DNA of 64,000 bases from Coccinella septempunctata (lineage: Eukaryota; Arthropoda; Insecta; Coleoptera; Coccinellidae): NCBI RefSeq assembly GCF_907165205.1, contig NC_058190.1:3418001-3482000 (forward strand), in the 5' to 3' direction. The translations under genes were made by a program, and so were the position numbers. Shown here one piece after another: positions 1-11,082 of the stretch. The notes beneath the pieces were generated by a model. It did not search any database. It was not told the origin of the DNA and was given only the letters and a program-made list of their open reading frames with translations. Numbering within the stretch: position 1 is the stretch's first letter; each line of letters starts with the position of its first letter.

Positions 1-1041
1 TTTGAAGGAGCGTATCACATAAATTTAGAAAGTTCTTGAAAGTTCGAGAACCCACCATGTAAAATGAATTTCACGATTTCTTAGATATCTGCCCAACTGT
101 CAAATACATTTATTCAATGTGCCAAATAATATTTCATATCACCATACATGCAGACGGCCGGGGACTGATTTTTTCTCTCGTGTCGATATTTAACATCCTA
201 TTCATTTCATAATGAATCCTAATGAATTTCATCAATGAAATAACTGTGCAACTTTGATTGCATAGATAATTTTATCTGCTGTTATTTCTTATAGTACGCA
301 CCTTTTATTTATTCCCACTTTGGAGTGGACTTGTTATGATAGATTGAATAAATAATCAGAAAGATCTAAGTAGTTTGCTTTCATAACAGACAATGAGAGC
401 GGCTTAGTTCTTTTTTTATTTCACTTATTTCTTATCCATATCCAATACTTTATAAGTTATTCTTGCTGATTAAATGACTTAACAAAAAATAATTGTTGAA
501 GACGCCTAGAAAACTTATGTATTCGATGAGATGAAAACTGAAATTATTATAACATTCAATAATCTATATTCAATTGATAATGATTGACATATTAAAATCT
601 TATGCTTACGCTACGTATATACCTAATGTTAAGAAAAAAATCGATTCAACTTCACAAAGAAGTGTGTCATAGCTCTTACAGTTAGGCTGTATTTAAACAC
701 TGAGCACTCATGTAATCAATTTTCAGTTGCAATAGGAGAAAAAACTCGACGAAATAGGCGAAATGAGAAGGTGTGGAATCTTGTCAGTCAGTAATCTAAG
801 GAAATCAAAAGGCTCCCACACTTCCAGTAAAGGGTCATGAATGAATTCTGTGGTACAGGAAAATATACCAAAAGAAGAACGGAAAACCCGAAAGAAAATT
901 GATCTGGACTGAAGGAATCTTCCAAAGCTGGTTGATTCCAAAATTTTCCTTGGAACTCAAGCACGAACATCTAAGAAATATCTGGATCCTAGTAAGATTT
1001 TACTACACCTCCTTGATGAATTTCTTACAAGGTATTAGCTC
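1..1041. other. AT-rich stretch, no gene seen
   Basis: No credible coding region, RNA gene or clear repeat boundary was recognised. Short open frames on the minus strand near 723-970 have no recognisable domain. The last part may belong to the degraded non-LTR element that becomes recognisable at 1042. Confidence 0.5.
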
Positions 1042-1320
1042 CTCAGAAAGCAGCTAATGAGAATGAGTTTAGAAGAACCTGACGAGTGCAAACATTGTAA
1101 GGAGAAGGAAACTCTTGATCACCTAGTGACGGAATGCCTCAACATGGCAAGCCAATGCAAAAAATGCTTTGGACTTTGGAAGAGATAATGAAAGTGATCT
1201 TTTGAAGCCATCCCAGATACTGGAGATGGACCTGGAAATGGTCGCCTCGGAAATACTCGGATTTTGCCCCCATCTACGTCACACTTTCGCGCAGAATGAC
1301 ATCGAGCGCTCATTGGCGTA
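1042..1320 (+). pseudogene. Non-LTR retrotransposon 3' end (RNase H zinc-knuckle remnant)
   Basis: Translating from 1042 gives LRKQLMRM, then an acidic stretch, then a Cys-x2-Cys-x8-His-x4-Cys motif (ECKHC ... DHLVTEC), then a basic KCFGLW segment and a stop at 1186. In many insect non-LTR retrotransposons this knuckle follows the RNase H domain at the C-terminus of the pol ORF. After the stop, another frame reads PSQILEMDLEMVASEILGF, which fits the usual C-terminal tail and implies a frameshift. The reverse transcriptase and endonuclease parts are absent, so this is a 5'-truncated, decayed copy. The exact clade cannot be told from this fragment. The family-level call is fairly sure. Confidence 0.65.
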
Positions 1321-2342
1321 ACTCACATAAAATTAGGTAGTACCTACAGTACAATAAATTTAAATAATTTCCTTGTGAAAGTATCTGTAGCACTTCCTTT
1401 GACTCATTCATCAGATAAACAACATTTTCTCACAAAAGTCCATCAAAATGATCTTTTTTCTAACTTTATCTGTTGTCTTTGCTATGCCACTGATAACGAT
1501 ACCTGTTCTGTCAATTAAGTTTGACATAAGCCCCATATTTCTGACGAATTGCTGAATTTCGCCTCCTTTGCTATATTTTCTTGGTTTTTTGATATTGGTC
1601 ATAAGGAAAAGTTGCATGAACCCACCATGATAATACAGAAAAACAAACGATAAACAGGAAGGGAATAAAGGTGCTTGCTTTTTTTCTACTCACTCATCGT
1701 ATGCGAATTTTCTCTAATCACGATTTTATCAACATTATGAAAACGAAGTCATGAGAACAACAAAGTGAATAATTCATCAAGCGTCTAATGTATTTTTAAC
1801 GGAATGATATTCAAAATTCATCACCCCTATAAGTATTTCTTTTTATCAAGATAATGAAAAGAACTACATCAAAGAAAATTTAATCTAATGAAGTTTGATA
1901 CGATCACGATGATGACTGGATTTTTCATTGACAATGAGCATTTCGAAGTCCGGTCACATTATTGAAGCTACGTGACATTTAAAATGTCAACTTCTTATCG
2001 ACAGTGTTGAAGACGTGGAAGTAATGATGCAACAAGAAATTCCAAAACAAATATGGTAATGAATGGATTATGCTTTAATGAAAGTACCTATGATAAAAAA
2101 TGATGATATATTGATGACGCATAGAAACATTTGATTCTGTAATAATCTGAGACAGAGTATAGCCACTGCTTGAACTTCGATAACTTCCCGAGAGATCTTT
2201 TCGTCGATTAAAACTAGTGGATAAGATAAAGGAATCAGAAAAACATTTAAAATTTTTTTGTGGTTTTCAGCAGGATGTATTTTGAAGAAGAAAGATCGTG
2301 AAGCAAAACTATAGTTTTTTTATCTCAACGTACAAATTTATA
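1321..2342. other. Intergenic, no feature recognised
   Basis: AT-rich DNA with only short unrelated open frames. No domain, hairpin or repeat boundary stands out before the mariner terminus at 2343. Confidence 0.5.
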
Positions 2343-3602
2343 TACCAGGATATACATATTGAAAAATCTTTAGCCTACTATGAAACCAAACAATATTTCA
2401 ATGTCAAAATATTTTATTACTCAAAATATTCTTCTCTTAATTGGATACATTTATTACAGCGAACCTGCAACGTCTCTAGACCTTTGAAAAAATACTGTTT
2501 TTTCTTGCTCTGCAAACCAGACCTCCACAGCTTTTATAACCTCCTCGTTGGAAGAAAATTTACGACATTTTAATCTTTTTTTGAGTTGAGCAAAGAGATG
2601 ATAGTCGGATGAAGATAAATTTGGTGAATAAGGGGGGTGTTCTAGTAATTCAAACCATAAATCACGAATTTTTCACATGGCAACATGTGATTTGTGTGCA
2701 GGGGCGTTGTCCTGCAAAATAAAACACCTTTGGATAGCTTTCCGCGTCTTATCTCTTCAATTTTTTCCCGTAGAGTGGTCAGTAATGTCGAATTGTAATC
2801 TCCGGTTATTCTTCTACCCTTATCCAAAAAATCAATCATGATTACTCCATGGCAATACCAAAAAATCGAAGCAAGAACTTTTTCAGCAGATTTGAGAGTG
2901 TTGCAATTCCATCGATTGTTGTTTTTTTCTGGATCGTAGAAATGTACCCAAGTCCCATCAATAGTAACAATTCGGTTAAGACGTCTACATCGATTCTAAA
3001 TCGAGCACAGATCGAACGCGATGCTTCTACCCTTGCACGCTTTTGGTCAACATTCAAACATTTGGGAATCCATTTTGCAACAATTTTTCCCATGGCCAAA
3101 TTGATTTGAACTATATGATGAAGGCGTTCCTATGAAATAATCAGTGCTTCAGATATCCGTTTTAACCCAATTCGACGGTCTGATGAAATCATGTCATAAG
3201 CTGCATGGATATTTTCGGGGACTGACACAGAAACTGACACAGATCGGTTATCATCTTCAATGGAAAATTTACCTCTTTTGAAGCTTGCAATCCAATTTTT
3301 CACGCTCGCATACGAACGACATTGATCACCAAGGGTATTAAGCATATCTTCGTAAATCTGCTTACCTCTTAACCCTTTTAAATACAGGTACTTGATGATG
3401 GCTCGATACTCCAATTTCTCGATTTTCATAATTTCGGTGGACATCTTCATTCTTTTTATTTATTGCGTAACTCTGGTTCACTTTTTTGACCTCAAACTTC
3501 ACTCTGACACTTCTAATGAGTTATTGTTCGTTGCTATGGTAATGCAATATTTTTTAGGCATGGAACTGGTCTAGGCTAACTAGATATCAATACATCCTCG
3601 TA
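2343..3602 (-). mobile_element. mariner element with TA duplication and both termini
   Basis: The plus-strand left end reads TATACCAGGATATAC from 2341. The reverse complement of the right end reads TATACGAGGATGTAT, ending at 3602. Each imperfect inverted repeat is flanked by TA (2341-2342 and 3603-3604), the Tc1/mariner target. The 1260-bp length is typical of a complete mariner, and a transposase frame fills the minus strand (2417-3450). The repeats are diverged and the ORF is broken, so the copy is old. The exact terminal nucleotide is uncertain by one or two bases. Confidence 0.75.
2417..3450 (-). pseudogene. mariner transposase (DD34D), inactivated
   Basis: The N-terminal helix-turn-helix part (3450 down to 3130) begins MKMSTEIMKIEKLEYR and includes the family signature of a Cys-rich second helix and SVKNWIASFKRG. 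The linker WIPKCLNVDQKRARVE follows. The three catalytic acids are all visible in one frame or another: TIDGTWVHFYDPEK near 2955, LQDNAPAHKSHVA near 2710, and SPNLSSSDYHLF near 2610. The last two are separated by 34 residues, which defines mariner DD34D. The usual Glu after the first Asp is Gly here. The reading frame shifts several times, and a stop codon lies between the second and third Asp. The C-terminal CNKCIQLREEYFE ends at 2417. The SVSVSVSV run in the HTH linker looks like a small tandem duplication. Normally the protein cuts and pastes the element at TA sites, but this copy cannot. Confidence 0.9.
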
Positions 3603-5657
3603 TAATTATATTGAGAATACCACCGGCCAAAAACTTTTTTGCACCCCTCTATCTTGTGATAGATAGATAAGCCCATGAGGCCATCCTAGGAATATCCAGG
3701 AAAGGTACAGGGGATTGGAGACTTAGGAATCAGAGAGCTTGTAGTGATGCCCAAAAGACCGTCGAGACGAGACTTTACTAAACTCTCTTCTTGTCTCGTC
3801 AATAAGACATCCAGTTTCGTAGTCTCTGCCTCTGGCACTGCCTCTAAAGTTATGTTAGTAAACAGAGACTCTTTGGACAATGCTCACCATTATATGGTTA
3901 CTGATAACCATATCATAACTGATCAAGTTTCAGAAATTTTAAATCGAAAATCTATTGAAATTCTTCACAAAGGTTCCTAAGTAGACAAGACTTTGAAATA
4001 TCTTCAGCTGTCGTATCAATTTCGTCTAAAATTTCAATCAGAGTCCTAAAACTAATGTAGAACGAACCTATATTTAAAAGACGTTGATGTATCGTTCGAC
4101 TCATAATACAACTCAAAAATTTGAGGACTGTCTTGGTTTATCTGTATAAGGTTCAGTTTTCCAAAAATGCAGATTTCAATCTGAAATATCCTTTTATTTC
4201 ATCCTCGTTCACCTGAATGTAATTAAAGATATTTCATGGTCAGCACCCTCGAGGATGCTACTAAATGCGTAAAAAATTTTATTCAATTTGTGGAATAACA
4301 TATTCGAAAATATATTCTCGAATTAATTGTCATGAATAATCATATAACAAATAAACAGTACCCTTTTATTGGAATGGAGCAAGCAAGGAGAACAGTCCAA
4401 GACGGAAATTTCCATAATATGGCCTCAAGACATTGATGAGCTGACGTGAATTATTAGAACCATAAAAAATCAAGATTGTTCAGAAATTCCCAGATTTGTT
4501 GATTGTGATTATGTAGTATGTTTACAAAAGAAACGTGATGCAGTCTGATCAAATCTCCGTGTCCAAGTATACAGAATGTTTTTGGCTTTGAATAAATTTC
4601 AAATTCATTTCAACAAATTAATTTCGTGGGACGATGAATGGTGAACGATAATTGAAGAGGTTTCCTTGATGGAAAACAATACTGCATGTATTCCTTTGGG
4701 AATTTGATTCATGCATATTCAGGAAATATTGCGATTTTTTCTTCATTTCTTTTGGTTGATGGGTGACATATGGAAAAAAAATAACCAATATGAATGAATT
4801 GATTATAACAATTTTTTTATACATGCGACTTGGGGTAAGGTAAGTAATCGACTGAAATTTGAAAAAAATTTCAACCTTTGAGAATATAGGGAAATCAATA
4901 ATATGCTGGAACTTCTCTACTTCTGGCTACATGTGATCATTATCTTCTTGGAAATATGTAGTTCCACTACCTCCTGGATATAATACTTGACTTTACACTC
5001 TGTAATTCTATACAGTGTGGTATACATCAAGAATAATAGTTATGTGTCCTATATACTTTAATGAAAATCAGTATCTAATTGAACTAACAACATTATATGA
5101 TTTTTTCAAAAATGAGTTGTTAAACTACGACACGAAAAGATACCTGTGTGTTGAGGACATTGTGGCGGTTCAGTAAAAATTACTGGGTTGTCGAGATTTC
5201 AACAAAATTACACGATTTACCACTCCTGTAACACTTGCATTTCTGAGAAGATGCACAATCTATTTTATTTAATGATTTTTTGGGAGCATGCATAGTTTTT
5301 TTTTGAAATACCGTCTGTTAAATTTGATTCAATTGAAAGATACTTATTTTTGAATTGCAATTTTCTCTGGTTTTCTTTCATGATTGGACCCCAAAGTTAT
5401 GAAATCAATATTCTCAAATAATTTTCGTGTAATGAAGTAAATCTTAGCACTTTCAGGATTGATGAAAGGCCTTAGTACAGTAAAAAAAAATTTCAGGACC
5501 AACAAAAATACGTTTCATATTTGTATTCCATACAGTGTGCTAACGGAACTGATCATGGAAAATGAGAAATATTATTTTTATATTTTTTTAAATATTGGAC
5601 TAATAGTGTTAGGCCTGCTCATTTCGTAATGATGGCTTCAATGAGGAAAAGTAGGTA
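3603..5657. other. Intergenic; one unassigned 78-codon frame
   Basis: An open frame at 3744-3980 (+) begins MMPKRPSRRDFTKLSS and has no domain I recognise. It overlaps another open frame on the opposite strand, so neither is persuasive as a gene. The rest is AT-rich with no recognisable feature. Confidence 0.4.
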
Positions 5658-6855
5658 TACTTCATTCACTTTTATTTTAGCAGTCGGTTGGCCATGGAAA
5701 TTTGACACATTTCACTCTGTATAGTACGAAAATGTGGGGTTGTGAAGCTTGTCAAAACATTTTTGGATTTTAAATCAACGCTATGTTGCCCGTTCTACGT
5801 AAAAGTTTCTGTTATTACGTATTTTATCACAATGTCGAATCTCTTCGGAAAATATGTGACGAACATAATTGAAGTTTACACAAACTGATTGAAGGCATAC
5901 CAAATCCAGTTGTTTGCAAAAATACAAGAGATCAGTATATCATAATATGCACTAGCTTGAGGAGAGTTAATGTTCGTTATCTTCTTTGGCTTACATCATT
6001 TGTAGGTTTCAAAAATAATAACTCGAAGAGGAAATGCATATGATGCTGTGGTTGGGAATGGGTATCTCCCGAAGGAATTAACAGATAATTACAAGAATGT
6101 TAAATTCTTCAACAAAAATCATATTGCATCAATGGAAGTAAAAGGAATTGAAGGAAGTTTCAAGTTAAGATGAACTTCACCTTTGAACAAAAATTTCACA
6201 TGAATAAGCAAGTAACAGGGCAACTTGCGCGTATTTGTGGCTATTCATCTTAATACATTGATGTAATAATAATAATTAGTTATTTATTGGTACCTTAAGA
6301 CATTTACATTGTATAGGACAAGTCAAATGAAAAATAGAAAAATCCATTTTAGGGAACTTATTTTCCGATGACATTTATCGAAAATCCTGCAGTAAACTTT
6401 TCGCATTAATTCACTCAAACATAAAATTCTCAAATGGCACCACTTTTTTGGGTCTCCCAATAGAAGGAAATTCTTTGTCATCCTCTTCATTCACAATCTT
6501 TCTAATTGTGGAAATATCCAGCTGAAATATATGTCGTTTAGATTCAGATGAAACATTATATAAATTCTCTTACATTGAATATGTTCGCTACCGTCTGACA
6601 TATTGTGGATTTTAGAATATCAGGGTATAACTATTTGAATGAGCGGACCTGAATTCTAAATAGCACTTCCTGAAAACCTGTCTCTTTTTTCAATCACTTT
6701 CGGCATTTTCGTAATAAAATTGATATTAGTTGTGGCAACGGCGTTATGACATTAACGACATTTCATGAGTACCAACCTTACTCCGTTCTAGTTACAAAAA
6801 CTTGAGAAAATTATTTCATGGCCAACCGACTGCTAAAATAAATTTGAATGAAGTA
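5658..6855 (-). mobile_element. IS630/Tc1-like element, family H, copy 1
   Basis: The termini are inverted repeats of about 38 bp starting TACTTCATTCACTTTTATTT and running into GTCGGTTGGCCATGG. TA lies directly outside both ends (5656-5657 and 6856-6857). Copies of the same family lie at 17236-18760 (opposite orientation) and 26109-28740 (same orientation), and a terminal fragment lies near 55180. The minus strand near the right end encodes a helix-turn-helix segment. The element is 1198 bp and has no catalytic domain, so it is probably an internally deleted derivative of a longer Tc1/mariner-superfamily transposon. Family H is a label used only in this annotation. Confidence 0.75.
6411..6716 (-). 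pseudogene. HTH N-terminal remnant of a transposase, with a 52-bp intron
   Basis: Read on the minus strand from 6716, the sequence starts ATG-Pro-Lys-Val-Ile-Glu, then loses frame, then gives QTVANIFN ending at 6574. A GTAAGAG donor and an ATTTCAG acceptor bound a 52-bp intron (6573-6522). The next exon gives LDISTIRKIVNEEDD followed by IGRPKKVV and a stop at 6411-6413. QTVANIFN-LDISTIRKIV is a classic helix-turn-helix pattern for recognition of transposon ends. The same protein segment is kept, with substitutions, in the copies near 17600 and 28400 (TIRKVVSENDDKEFPSI), which supports real past coding. An indel near 6620 breaks the first exon. Confidence 0.6.
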
Positions 6856-8982
6856 TAGATATAATTTTTTATCACAAATAATTCAAGAGTTTTTTCTTTA
6901 TTACAAAGGTGCTGAAATTCACTTCATTGCCTACTTGAAATTAACTCGAATATTGATTTCATGATTGTGAAGTTTAATCATGAAGGAAAACGAGAAAATT
7001 CACCCGAAAATATTGATTTTATAAATTTTATAATGGAAGAAAACGAGAGCACAGCAATTTTAAATATCGTTTTATTGAATTGAGTTTCACAAAAGGTATT
7101 CAAATTGGCTACCAAGAGCTCCTAAACATGCTCTACACCTTCTAATGATTGCTTTTTTCTTCTTGCATGTCTGATTTCAGTTGCTTACAAATTTTAAAGA
7201 GAAGATTTACATCAAACTAGGCCTTGATTCATTGTAATCAGAATTCTTTCGTATTGAATGCTGGAAATACAGTGATTTAAGCTATTTCAGAATCTCAATG
7301 AAATAGGTATGTTTTTCTCACATTGTCACCAAGGAAACCTTTTTTTTTCACACTACTTTAGATCTTTTGAAAAAAAAAAGGGCATGCGCACCAAAAATCC
7401 TGAGTCACACTTGATAGAGCATCTATTCAGGAATATCATCGAAAAAACAGATTGAAAAAATTCCTTCATTTGAAGTCTTGAAACTAAAAAGAGTGACAAA
7501 AGGTATAATTTTTGTGAATTTTCGAAAATCTCGAATATATCGAAAACCAAGGGACTTTTACTGAACATAAAACATATTTTCCTACCACATCGTCCTTTAC
7601 CCGCAGGTTAGGCTATTCATTAAGCTACGCCCTGATCAAACAAGCTTTTAAATCTACTCCTAAAAATCTAGAGGGTGTAATGATAGTTTCCAGAACATTC
7701 AGAGTAAGTACAAGTCGGATTAGAGCGAGTAATGCTTATTTCCAGAACGTTCAGAACAACTACAGGGCTTGTACCAATTGGAGGATCGGCCTTTAAACAA
7801 TATAGCCAAAGAAACATTCTATTGACCCTCTAAAAACATTATGAATTCTATATGGGATGTTATGACAAAGTATCATGTTCCCATAGATTTCAACGAGTTT
7901 CTTATATTTTCTTCATTTCCTCTAACTTTCAACGAAGACTTCTTAATTTTTAAATATAGAATCTTAAAGTCAAAAACTGAATCTTTCAGAAAGTTTGGAA
8001 AAATTTCTACGGAACTTTAACCCTTCAGTATGTTGGATGGCTTCAAGGTGTTTAGATACCTCCTAAATTCTGCAAATTTGACGTCGTTGGCTTGCAATGG
8101 CTAGGCATTCTGTCCTGAGGTGATATGGAGCAATAATATTTTTGATGTTGGTATTCGTATTGTATCCATTCATATTTCGAATTAATATATCTATGTATAA
8201 GCAATTACAAAACTGCACTTTAATCGAACCTAGACTATTATACGAAAAGATCAAGACTCGCGCATATCATGTAGATCAAGTTGATTTGTGGTTAACAAGA
8301 TTTTCCTCATGAAAAGACGGAAACATCTGTGAAATTTCCTCGTCGACAAGTCCTTCGAAATACTAGAACGAAGTGATTTTACTCAAGAAATGAATCGATC
8401 AATCGAACATAACCCAATTCAAACTTAAAGCATTGAATGAGTCATTTTAACAGAACAGAGTGAAAGCAACTGTCAAGTTATTGTTCAGCATTAGCATTGA
8501 AACCATATACTTTTCATAATATCGACTTATATTTACACATGTGAGAAAATAGCTATGTTCGATTATTATAATGAAGGCTTTTCAACCTATGTGCTAAGAC
8601 ATAAACACATGTTGATCAATTAAACTGGCTAATGCCGCTTATAGAAGTTCCGGAGAAACTGCAGGATGGTGTTCGAGTGAAAATGAAATCAAACTTTACG
8701 AGGTTCATTACTCCTGAAATCTACGGAATATTTCAACCTAAACCGTTCCAAAAAAAATTTAATAAAGGAAAGTCTTCGAAATAATCAATAGATACTGAGT
8801 GCATTCTGAATATCTTTGATTGTCGAATAAATGGGGAAGTACTAACTCGAAACAAACTTTTCATACTGTCACAAGATGATTTGATAGATAGTAGAAGGAG
8901 GAATGTTGAAATAAAAGAAGGAAAAATACATTGTCAATCAAAAACTCAAAATCAAAATTGTAACTGAATTTATGAAAAGAAA
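6856..8982. other. AT-rich intergenic stretch
   Basis: No domain-bearing frame was found. Small open frames (for example 7353-7568 and 8063-8254, both minus) carry no recognisable motif, and no repeat boundary is visible. Confidence 0.45.
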
Positions 8983-9521
8983 AGGTCTATGTCTCCAGCC
9001 CCCCAAATTTGAGTTTTTAAATTTTTTTGACACTAAAGTTTTGTACTAGTTTTGTACCGAAATGCACCGTTGGAAAAAAGTTTTGTACCCCTAATTAAAA
9101 TGATGAAAATACGGTTTTTAGTTTGGGGAGGTCGTAGACATGCTCACCCCCCACTTCCGAAATTGCAAATTTTTTTATCTCAAAGTTTTGTACTAGTTTT
9201 GTTCCGAAATGCATGTCTCCAGCCCCCCCCAATTTGAAACCCTCCTAAGACCTCTTAATCTTAGGGTACAAAACTTTTTCTCCACGGTACATTTCGGTAC
9301 AAAACTAGTACAAAACTTTGAGATATAAAAAATTTGCAATTTCAAAAGTGTGGGGGTGAGCATGTCTACGGCCTCCCCAAACTGAAAACCGTATTTTCAT
9401 CATTTTAATTAGGGGTACAAAACTTTTTTTCAACGGTACATTTCGGTACAAAACTAGTATAAAACTTTAGCATCAAAAAAAGGTGAAAATTCAAATTTGG
9501 GGGGGCTGGAGACATGGACCT
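8983..9521. mobile_element. Palindromic non-autonomous DNA element with 9-bp target duplication
   Basis: The two halves are inverted copies of each other: AGGTCTATGTCTCCAGCC at the left end pairs with AGGTCCATGTCTCCAGCC read from the right end. Each arm also contains two near-copies of the block GTTTTGTACTAGTTTTGT, so the arms have internal tandem structure. The outside sequence GAAAAGAAA occurs at 8974-8982 and 9522-9530, a clean 9-bp target-site duplication (10 bp if one end base is counted differently). A 9-10 bp duplication fits Mutator-like elements best. No transposase is encoded. Short open frames here are by-products of the palindrome. Confidence 0.8.
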
Positions 9522-10235
9522 GAAAAGAAACTCGTTTCGTGTGAGTGGATGCGTTACAGTGAACGTAAAAATTGTTATTCGTATCAATGTTGATATTTTG
9601 TGTTGAAATGAAATTTTATCGGTTTATACAGAAAGACCCTGAAGAAGAATAAAACTATTATTGTAAAACTTGGCAAAAATAAAAAAGTGTAATACCTTCT
9701 TTCTTTCAAATTGTGCAATATAATCTAGTGAGCTATTGAAGGCATGCACTTTAGTAGAGTAGGGTACCTTATCAAGTAGGGCATTGGATAACATTATAGA
9801 TCTCACACTTTCCCATCTAGTGACGAACAAATTAAACAATCCGATCATTCTCAGGATATCTGAGAAAAGTAAAACAGAGAAGAGAATTGAGATTCAGATG
9901 ATCTAGTCCTACATGATCCAGTACATATCATCAGCGACTATCTAGAAGAACATAATGAACAAGAAATAGAGATAAGATATAAAATGCTTATCAAAAATCT
10001 GTACGAACTTTTTTATAGGACTAAAACCGCTGTGTAGCATGGGAAAATGCACATACAAGGTTCAAAAGAAGATATAAAATAAAATAGTTAAAAAAAACCT
10101 TTTATAGACAGATTTTAGTATCGATACTAAAATCTGTTAATTAGCGAAGTCGAGATTGAAACATAGTTTACTTAAAATCTTTCATAACTGGATATTGCTA
10201 GATAATATCTAGATATTAGTTACAATATGCTCCAC

Positions 10236-10403
10236 CTCTTCCCTGGCTTCCTTCTGAGGTCACTTCCACTGAAGTACGTGATGGGAAATGGTTTAACGAA
10301 AACTGAGGAGTTCAGATTCTATGGGGAAGAGGAGGAAACTCCAAATCACCTGTGTATAGGTGCGGAAGTAACCTTCCCTAAGCGATCCCAAATTCCAGAG
10401 TAA
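10236..10403 (+). pseudogene. Non-LTR retrotransposon RNase H tail, zinc knuckle lost
   Basis: The frame reads SLPLKYVMGNGLTKTEEF, then RFYGEEEETPNHLC, and stops at 10401. This matches the segment C-terminal to RNase H in insect non-LTR pol proteins, where a Cys-x2-Cys-x8-His-x4-Cys knuckle is expected. The first two cysteines are replaced by Phe and Tyr, while the EEEETP-H-L-C part is kept. There is no upstream RT sequence. It is a different, more decayed copy than the one at 1042-1320. Confidence 0.6.
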
Positions 10404-10689
10404 ATAATCACAGGCCAAAACACATTTTGGTGCCTGCGATTTGTTAACTGTTCCTGAGTAATTTTTGGATGCAGAATGTAAAAGAGTTCTCAGATTTTGT
10501 CTATCAGATCTAGTTTTTGAGATTTTAAAAAAAAATTGTGTATATAATTTACGCTATAACTGTTATAATATATAATATTACTATTGACAGTTGAAAAAAA
10601 CAAAGACACATGGATTTAAGTATTTATTGCAAAAACTTAATTTACCTAATTACATTAGTCACTAATCACATAAAAAAATTTTTCTACAA

Positions 10690-10845
10690 GCGTGCGCGTT
10701 TAACCTTTTTCCCGCACGCATTTCAAGTTGCAAAGAGTCACTTTTCCAAAACGTGCGGGAAAAACGCCTGCTATTTCTTTCCCGCACGCATTTGCGTGCG
10801 GGAATGGATTAGCAGGGGTTTTTCCCGCACGCAAATATTATAGAG
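10690..10845. repeat. Cluster of GCGTGCGGG motifs in direct and inverted orientation
   Basis: CCCGCACGCATTT or its reverse complement occurs about five times in 155 bp, including the exact palindrome core CGCACGCATTTGCGTGCG near 10783-10800. The cluster is GC-rich inside very AT-rich DNA. It looks like the compact terminal hairpin structure of a small element. No protein is implied, although an open frame runs through it. Confidence 0.6.
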
Positions 10846-11028
10846 TAAATTAAATTCTATCATGTCTCTATGCACCGAACGTCAACGATGAAGTAACCCA
10901 TGGTAACGACATGCAGAATTACGTCTGTCATTTTATATCAATTAATCAAATGAGATATGATCTGTATCGTGAAATTGATGTATTTATATATTTCAAGCGC
11001 TTGTAGAAAAAATATTGTTCCTAACTCT

Positions 11029-11066
11029 TGCGGAAAGTGTCTTGCCCGCAAGTATCACTTTCCGCA
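11029..11066. repeat. Short perfect hairpin
   Basis: TGCGGAAAGTG at 11029-11039 is the exact reverse complement of CACTTTCCGCA at 11056-11066, with CTTGCCCGCAAG between them making a second inner stem. It lies about 180 bp from the GCGTGCGGG cluster and may be part of the same element. Confidence 0.6.
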
Positions 11067-11082
11067 CTTGATAGGAAAATAA

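Noticed and set aside
2298..2573. A 91-codon plus-strand frame
   Set aside because: It is antisense to the C-terminal part of the mariner transposase and has no domain of its own.
3744..3980. 78-codon frame MMPKRPSRRDFTK...
   Set aside because: It overlaps an open frame on the other strand, and no motif or splice context supports either.
9052..9587. Small proline- and phenylalanine-rich proteins
   Set aside because: They arise from the two arms of the palindromic element at 8983-9521.
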